Shown in pieces: positions 58,420-64,000 of a DNA stretch of 64,000 nucleotides. The notes under the pieces are model-generated. The model made no database searches. It saw nothing but the letters and a program-made list of their open reading frames with translations, and was not told where the DNA came from. Source of the DNA: Alphaproteobacteria bacterium (GTDB taxonomy: Bacteria; Pseudomonadota; Alphaproteobacteria; Micavibrionales; Micavibrionaceae); the NCBI GenBank assembly GCA_020848095.1, contig JADLAT010000015.1:148892-212891 (forward strand). Reading direction: 5' to 3'. The position numbers and the translations under genes are program-made. Each line of letters opens with the position of its first letter. The first letter of the stretch is position 1.

Positions 58420-59088
58420 ATGATTAAATACTTTTCAGCTCTTATCCCCTTACTGGCACTGGGTGCCTGCGCGTACACCTATGATAACGCGGTTCAGGAC
58501 GTAAAATTTGAAACGCCCGGCGCGTACGGCGCCATATGCAACGTCTATGTTGAAAAGGTAAAATACGTGGTGAAGCCGCCGCAGACCATCAACATATTTA
58601 AATCCAAGGAAGTTCTGGAAGTCGATTGCAAAGCCCCGGGGAACCGTGAGCGCAAGATTTTTATCAAGCCTTTGGTGTCCAGTACGTCTAACTGGAATAT
58701 CGCCAATGCGGGCGTCGGGTACGCCTGGGATTATGCTTCGGGCGCATTGTGGCGCTATCCGGATGTGATCGAAATTGATTTTACAGGGGTGCCAACCAAA
58801 AGCTCACCGCTCCCCGGACACAATCTTTCAGACGTACAGGCACCGGAAAACCATCTTCTGGAAGAGTTTGTATCCGAAACACCACGCAGAAATGCAGATA
58901 GAGATAATCAGCCCGTGGAAATTATCCGGCGGCAAAAACCCGGCGCTTTTGTATCCCCCTCCAACGGCGCTGATGCGTTTTCTGAGACATCAGGCCCCAT
59001 CCATGACAAGGGGCAATTGATGGATACGGCTCCTCCGGCCTCAGGGCGCGCAAACAGTGATCCTGCGCCGCTCTTTCCTGGGCAATAA
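58420..59088 (+). CDS. Predicted lipoprotein of unknown function
   Basis: The 222-residue protein has a signal peptide ending in a lipobox (ALGAC, Cys17), so it should be a lipoprotein. The mature part has a beta-rich domain (PGAYGAICNVYVEKVKYVVKP, KVEVDCK-like VLEVDCKAPGNRERKIFIKP) and a WNIANAGVGYAWDYASGALW segment, then a Pro/Ser-rich tail. I know similar alphaproteobacterial lipoproteins but no function. AGGG stands 8 bases upstream of the ATG. It converges with the NlpC/P60 gene (11-bp gap). Confidence 0.72.
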   Translation: MIKYFSALIPLLALGACAYTYDNAVQDVKFETPGAYGAICNVYVEKVKYVVKPPQTINIFKSKEVLEVDCKAPGNRERKIFIKPLVSSTSNWNIANAGVGYAWDYASGALWRYPDVIEIDFTGVPTKSSPLPGHNLSDVQAPENHLLEEFVSETPRRNADRDNQPVEIIRRQKPGAFVSPSNGADAFSETSGPIHDKGQLMDTAPPASGRANSDPAPLFPGQ

Positions 59089-59099
59089 CGGCTGTGAGT

Positions 59100-59852
59100 T
59101 TATAATCTGCGGATTTGCAGCAAGCCGTCATAGGCCGCTGTGACGGTCTGCAGCGGCTCAATAACCGTGCGCATATGCCGCGCAGTGGCATTGATCATCT
59201 GCGTGGCATTAATCATGATCCCCACATGCCCTTTGAAGAAGGCAAAATCACCACGCTGCGGTGCCGTCTCCACACGTACACCAATGGCGTTTATCTGCGC
59301 GGAAGTATCGCGCGGACAGGCATAACCAGCGGCCATGAGCGCAATCTGTACAAGGCCGGAACAATCAAGCCCCGCCCGGCTGCGCCCCCCCCAAAGATAG
59401 GGCGTTTCTAAAAAGCGCAGAGCCGTTTCCACGTAATCCGGCTCAGTATGACTTAACGGGGATAAATGCGTGCTATAAACCCATCCACTGCCTGAAACGG
59501 ACGTGAATCCATTTGTATGCTCGGTAAGAACAGGGAGGCGAGAAAGAAAAAACACGGGCGCGCAGACCGGAGATTTAAAATCCGGCCTTGTGTAGAGATG
59601 GCCTTGCGGTGCAGAAAAACGCATGACACCGGCCTGTTGTGAGGTTTCTATTGGGCGGCACAACGTACGTTCTATATAGCCAATATAGCCGTCATGAATG
59701 ACTTTAGCCCTTATCCAGCCCGTCTCCTCCGTTGAGGGCTCCAGTATTTGAAAAGCCTCCCCGGTCAAAAGCTGGTTAATCATCTCCGCATCCAACCGCG
59801 GCTGCGCATACATGGCGGCAAGAGGCGCTGTAACATGCCAGAGCTCAGGCAT
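59100..59852 (-). CDS. NlpC/P60 peptidase with SH3 domain
   Basis: This 250-residue protein would cleave peptidoglycan stem peptides. One or two SH3-like domains occupy the N-terminal half (YAQPRLDAEMINQLLTGEAF, GWIRAKVIHDGYIGYIERTL). The NlpC/P60 domain has catalytic Cys in RAGLDCSGLVQIAL and His in GHVGIMINATQ. No signal peptide is visible. The start MPELWHVTAPLAAMYAQP is chosen because it opens the SH3 part; it overlaps the pepA stop by 8 bp. The pepA-NlpC pair is common in alphaproteobacteria. Confidence 0.85.
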   Translation of the reverse strand: MPELWHVTAPLAAMYAQPRLDAEMINQLLTGEAFQILEPSTEETGWIRAKVIHDGYIGYIERTLCRPIETSQQAGVMRFSAPQGHLYTRPDFKSPVCAPVFFLSRLPVLTEHTNGFTSVSGSGWVYSTHLSPLSHTEPDYVETALRFLETPYLWGGRSRAGLDCSGLVQIALMAAGYACPRDTSAQINAIGVRVETAPQRGDFAFFKGHVGIMINATQMINATARHMRTVIEPLQTVTAAYDGLLQIRRL

Positions 59853-61287
59853 AACGCGCCTGCAAATAGATGAAGGTTGCAAGCAATCCCGTATCGGCCC
59901 CCCCTTGCGGTCTGCCGGGGCGTCCGCTGTGCTCCCATGCAAAAATGTCGAAATGCGCCCAATCGATGCCACTCTCTACAAAAGTTTCGAGGAAAAGCGC
60001 GCTGTAAATCAAATCACCGGGCAGCCCGGCGCTATTGATAAGATCGCTGATCGAGCTTTCAATATGCTTGCGATAGGGCTGCCATAGGGGCATGGCCCAA
60101 ACCGGATCGCCGCAGGCAAAGGCCGCCTTTTTGATGGCATCGGCTATCTTGTCGTTATTCGAAAACAAGGCGGGAATATCGGGCCCCAGCGCCGCTCTGG
60201 CCGATCCGGTCAGGGTGGCGAAATCAAAAATAAGTTCCGGCTTGTCCTCACTGGCATAGGCAAGAGCATCCGCCAGAACCAGCCGCCCTTCGGCATCGGT
60301 ATTCGTATTCTCAACACTAAGCCCCTTGCGGGATCGGATAATATCACCGGGCCTAAAAGCTGCGCCGCCAACGGCATTCTCCACCGCCGGAATAAGTACC
60401 CGCAGCCTTACAGGCAAATTATGCGCCATAATAAGCCTTGCCAGCGCCAGAGCGTGCGCCGCGCCGCCCATATCCTTCTTCATGTAGCGCATGGCGGAGG
60501 AGGGCTTGATATCCAGCCCGCCCGTATCAAAACAAACACCCTTGCCAACCAGCGTAACCTTCGGGTGCTTTGCATCGCCCCAGCGCAAATCGATCAGGCG
60601 CGGGCGGCGGGGGCTGGCTTGTCCCACAGCGTAAATGAGCGGAAAATTTTTATCGAGCAGCGCCTGATCATGGATCGTGCTGATCTTGGCTTTGAACTCT
60701 CCGGCAATCGCGCGCGCCGCCGTTTCCAGCTCATCCGGCCCCATATCGTTAGACGGCGCGTTTATAAGGTTCCGCACGGTGGCAATGCTCTCCACAATGC
60801 TTAAGACATGGGCGCGGTCTGCATCCTTGCCCCAGACCAGAGCCGCCTTTGCGGGCGGTTTGGGTTTGTAGTGGCTAAAGCTGTACCCGGCCAGCCCCCA
60901 GCCAATATAGGCACGATTAATATCCCCGGCAGCGGGCTTGTTCACGAAGTTCAGGAAAAAACCCGTCTCCTCCAGCACTTTTGCGCTTAATGTGCGGCTG
61001 GCCAGATCGGCGGCCCCGGCAAGATCATAAATGCCGATAGCCTTGCCAACCCCGGCCAGCAGGCAAAAAACACCGCCCTTTTCATCAGTGATGAGGAGCG
61101 CTTTTTCAGGCGCAGCCTCATATCCCGCCGCCTTAATCTGGGCCTGTGCAAATGTGGGCTGTTTACTCAAAAAACCTTTAAGGCTCGCGGCATTCAAAAC
61201 ATATACAGGAATATGATTCTTGCGCTTGCGGCTTAGAAAAACAGCAGTGGAGCCGGATGCAGGGACAAAAACGGATGTGGTGGTCAT
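59845..61287 (-). CDS. pepA: M17 family leucyl aminopeptidase
   Basis: A cytoplasmic zinc/manganese aminopeptidase of the M17 family. The start MTTTSVFVPASGSTAVFLSR, preceded by GAGGATT, gives 480 residues. The signature NTDAEGRLVLADAL and the metal-binding VGKGVCFDTGGLDIKPSSAM are intact, as is the Lys-containing MKKDMGGAAHALALARLI. The N-terminal macro-like domain is present. It is upstream of the NlpC/P60 gene, perhaps to recycle wall peptides. Confidence 0.92.
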   Translation of the reverse strand: MTTTSVFVPASGSTAVFLSRKRKNHIPVYVLNAASLKGFLSKQPTFAQAQIKAAGYEAAPEKALLITDEKGGVFCLLAGVGKAIGIYDLAGAADLASRTLSAKVLEETGFFLNFVNKPAAGDINRAYIGWGLAGYSFSHYKPKPPAKAALVWGKDADRAHVLSIVESIATVRNLINAPSNDMGPDELETAARAIAGEFKAKISTIHDQALLDKNFPLIYAVGQASPRRPRLIDLRWGDAKHPKVTLVGKGVCFDTGGLDIKPSSAMRYMKKDMGGAAHALALARLIMAHNLPVRLRVLIPAVENAVGGAAFRPGDIIRSRKGLSVENTNTDAEGRLVLADALAYASEDKPELIFDFATLTGSARAALGPDIPALFSNNDKIADAIKKAAFACGDPVWAMPLWQPYRKHIESSISDLINSAGLPGDLIYSALFLETFVESGIDWAHFDIFAWEHSGRPGRPQGGADTGLLATFIYLQARYA

Positions 61288-61476
61288 GGGGGAATCCTCG
61301 GAAAGAGCCTGAATAGTAAATAGCCAGCCAATCATACAGGGGGGCAAGGGTCCTGCCAAGGCCGTACGGCCCGGCATACTCAGGATTTTATAGCGCCGAA
61401 AGAGGCGTTGCAGGATGCGGGTGCGGACGGCGGCACCATTGTTTGATCAAAGCAGGGTTTTAAGCCATATTTGCAG

Positions 61477-61503
61477 TTGACAGCATATGAGGAAGGGTAT
61501 TAG
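61477..61503 (+). promoter_or_regulatory. Possible promoter of the tRNA-Asn gene
   Basis: A perfect TTGACA (61477-61482) is followed after 15 bases by TATTAG (61498-61503), about 20 bases before the tRNA. The spacing is short, so this is tentative. The rest of the 235-bp gap upstream of pepA holds nothing I can name. Confidence 0.38.
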
Positions 61504-61522
61504 GTTCTGACTGCCTTGATGT

Positions 61523-62455
<933 letters not shown>

Positions 62456-62533
62456 TCAATGTCTATGAACTCAAACTATTAGCATTACATAAATTTTATA
62501 ACGCGCATTGTCATCTGAGCATTCATAGGTTAA

Positions 62534-62908
62534 ATGTCGTCCATGCCTAACGGGATAAGAAAGAATATTGCGCCTATCCTGCTAGCCCTTATTGTGCTGG
62601 CGCAATTCGCGCTTGCCCAGCATTCGACCGTGCATTTCTCCGAAAAGGACCATGCTGGCTTTCATCTTGCCCACAGCGTAGATCACGAAGATCACGGCAG
62701 TGATCAGAATAAATCACCATATACCAATAAACTTTGCCAAATTTGCCTTTTTGCCAAGAGCTTTTCACACGCTCTTTTAAGCAATCCGGCACTTATTTCC
62801 CATGACACGTTTAAGGTAATCTTTGTTTTCCCTTCTACGCAGGATGTGCGTGTTCAGGCGATTGCCAGCGCATATCAGCCCCGGGCACCACCTATCTTTC
62901 TTATCTAA
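62534..62908 (+). CDS. His-rich small membrane or exported protein (DUF2946-like)
   Basis: A 124-residue protein starting MSSMPNGIRKNIAPILLAL. A hydrophobic helix (about 10-28) acts as signal or anchor. A His-rich loop follows (His at 30, 34, 40, 44, 47, 51 and 54), then a CQIC motif (68-71). The C-terminus is weakly hydrophobic and ends in Arg/Pro-rich QPRAPPIFLI. Similar proteins are linked to metal-related outer-membrane genes, and the His/Cys content suggests metal binding. The family name is a guess. The OMP gene follows 45 bp later, so they are likely one unit. Confidence 0.55.
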   Translation: MSSMPNGIRKNIAPILLALIVLAQFALAQHSTVHFSEKDHAGFHLAHSVDHEDHGSDQNKSPYTNKLCQICLFAKSFSHALLSNPALISHDTFKVIFVFPSTQDVRVQAIASAYQPRAPPIFLI

Positions 62909-62953
62909 ACAAAAAACTCAATTCAAAAATTTTAGATAAGAAAGGACATATCT

Positions 62954-64000
62954 ATGTCTAGAAAACTGCTATTGGCGGCCAGTGCGCTCGCTATATTAAA
63001 CGTATCTCCGGCTTTTGCGGCGGATGGTCCTGACCTTAAAGCTCTTCGTGCGGAAATTGCCGCCATGAAACAGGCTTATGAAAGTAAAATCGATCAACTG
63101 GAAAGCAAGGTTCAAAACCTTGAAAGCCAGCAAAACCAAACGGCAAGAAAGGTCGCATTGGTTGAACCGGCGGCTGGAAATACCATTCCTGCCACATCTC
63201 AAAGAAAAATCAACGATAACAGCTTTAATCCTGAAATCGGCGTGATCCTGCGAGGGAAGTATCAGAGCTTTTCCGAAAACGAGGGCGAATTTGCAGGTTT
63301 TGCTGTTGGCGAGGAAGCCGAACGCGGCACTGAAGGCCTAGGTATTGATGAAACGGAGTTGAATTTCTCCGCCAGTGTTGATGATAAATTCCGTGGAAGC
63401 GCGACTGTGGCCCTACATGAGCATGGCGGTGAAACGGAAGTGGAGATTGAAGAAGCCTATGTAGAGACGACCTCTTTGCCATACGGCCTTCAGGCGAAAG
63501 CCGGACGGTTCTTCTCTGAACTTGGCTATCTCAACGCCCATCACAGCCATGCCGATGATTTTGCTGACAGACCGCTTCCGAACCGTGCTTTTCTCGACAG
63601 CAACTATGGTGATGACGGCGTTCAAATCTCTGCCGTACTCCCGACCGATCTTTATTCTGAAATCGGCGGTGGTGTCTATCGGGGGAATGATTTCCCTGGT
63701 GGCGGCGCAGATGGTGGTGATATCGGCTCATGGACGGCCTATGGCCGCGTTGGGGGCGATGTAGGCGACAACACAAGCTGGCGTTTAGGCTTGTCCACAC
63801 TGCAAACCGAAGGGGCAGAACGCTCTGCCAACGAAGACATGGTTGTTTTCGATGGCGACAGCGGCCTCTACATTGCCGATGCTCGCATGGTTTACGCGCC
63901 CACCGGCAATAACGCTGAACAGGAAATCATTCTTCAGAGCGAATATTTTGTTCGTGACGAAGATGGAACCTATGATGATCAGGATGCTGGGACAGGTGCA
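62954..64000 (+). CDS. Outer-membrane porin-like protein, 3' end beyond window
   Basis: The first 349 codons are visible and no stop is reached. A signal peptide (MSRKLLLAASALAILNVSPA, cleaved about residue 22) is followed by a short coiled coil (28-58, LKALRAEIAAMKQAYESKID). A beta-rich part with alternating hydrophobic strands then begins (AKAGRFFSELGYLNAHHSHA, GDDGVQISAVLPTDLYSEIG). This matches beta-barrel porins that start with a coiled coil, as in phosphate- or metal-selective porins. The His-rich gene upstream suggests a metal link. AAAGGA stands upstream of the ATG. Confidence 0.68.
   Translation, partial: MSRKLLLAASALAILNVSPAFAADGPDLKALRAEIAAMKQAYESKIDQLESKVQNLESQQNQTARKVALVEPAAGNTIPATSQRKINDNSFNPEIGVILRGKYQSFSENEGEFAGFAVGEEAERGTEGLGIDETELNFSASVDDKFRGSATVALHEHGGETEVEIEEAYVETTSLPYGLQAKAGRFFSELGYLNAHHSHADDFADRPLPNRAFLDSNYGDDGVQISAVLPTDLYSEIGGGVYRGNDFPGGGADGGDIGSWTAYGRVGGDVGDNTSWRLGLSTLQTEGAERSANEDMVVFDGDSGLYIADARMVYAPTGNNAEQEIILQSEYFVRDEDGTYDDQDAGTGA

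Overview
This window is a densely packed stretch of an alphaproteobacterial chromosome of moderate GC content. The diagnostic features are: split b/b' subunits in the F0 operon (atpI-atpB-atpE-b'-b); a CcrM-type GANTC DNA methyltransferase; a divergent ubiG/lysC pair; the order prfA-prmC-DUF4167-clpB; xerD-accA opposite aroK-aroB-corC; and ftsEX beside DUF218, PlsC and a zinc-ribbon DUF3426 gene. I cannot fix the order from sequence alone. A small-genome relative of Rhodospirillales or Micavibrionales would fit, but that is a guess.

Layout. 1-9125 (minus): a long operon-like run of dciA-like gene, efp, suhB, an OmpA-like gene, a DsbA-like gene and smc, leading into the F0 ATP synthase genes; the b subunit is cut by the window edge. 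9170-14583: mutY, a secreted protein of unknown function, ccrM, an unfamiliar 435-residue protein with a phage-like tail, and rnhB. 14546-23243 (minus): pepN, proB, obgE, rpmA, rplU, a ZIP transporter, accA and xerD. 23548-36959: a small membrane protein, aroK-aroB-corC-like, then an oxidoreductase/hydrolase cluster ending at secA; a parvulin-type PPIase, a Nudix hydrolase and a methyltransferase; then metA and tyrosine-pathway dehydrogenase. 36886-46145: plsC fused to DUF2125, DUF218, ftsX, ftsE and a coupled periplasmic repeat protein; then DUF3426, DUF4175, lysA and an LptM-like lipoprotein. 46247-61287: a pentapeptide-repeat protein, etfA/etfB, a HIG1 protein, ubiG, lysC, rodZ-like, prfA, prmC, DUF4167, clpB, a lipoprotein, an NlpC/P60 protein and a leucyl aminopeptidase.

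The last 2.4 kb is different. A tRNA-Asn gene is followed by a truncated large serine recombinase whose C-terminus is read antisense through the tRNA. Then come a His-rich small membrane protein and a partial outer-membrane porin-like gene. This looks like the edge of an integrated island that continues beyond the window.

Most genes are housekeeping: energy (F0, EtfAB), envelope and division (FtsEX, SecA, RodZ-like, PlsC, LptM-like), DNA maintenance (SMC, XerD, MutY, RNase HII, CcrM), translation (EF-P, RF1, PrmC, L21, L27) and amino-acid synthesis (aroK, aroB, proB, metA, tyrosine, lysC, lysA). Genes are tightly coupled, and four convergent neighbours overlap by 44-86 bp. The observations most worth following are: a dense GANTC cluster over the ccrM promoter (possible methylation feedback); a palindrome filling the spacer of the likely xerD promoter; an unknown secreted protein translationally coupled to ftsE; the PlsC-DUF2125 fusion; a possible structured RNA upstream of DUF4167; and the tRNA-Asn island edge. 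I found no CRISPR array, rRNA, complete IS element or recognisable riboswitch.
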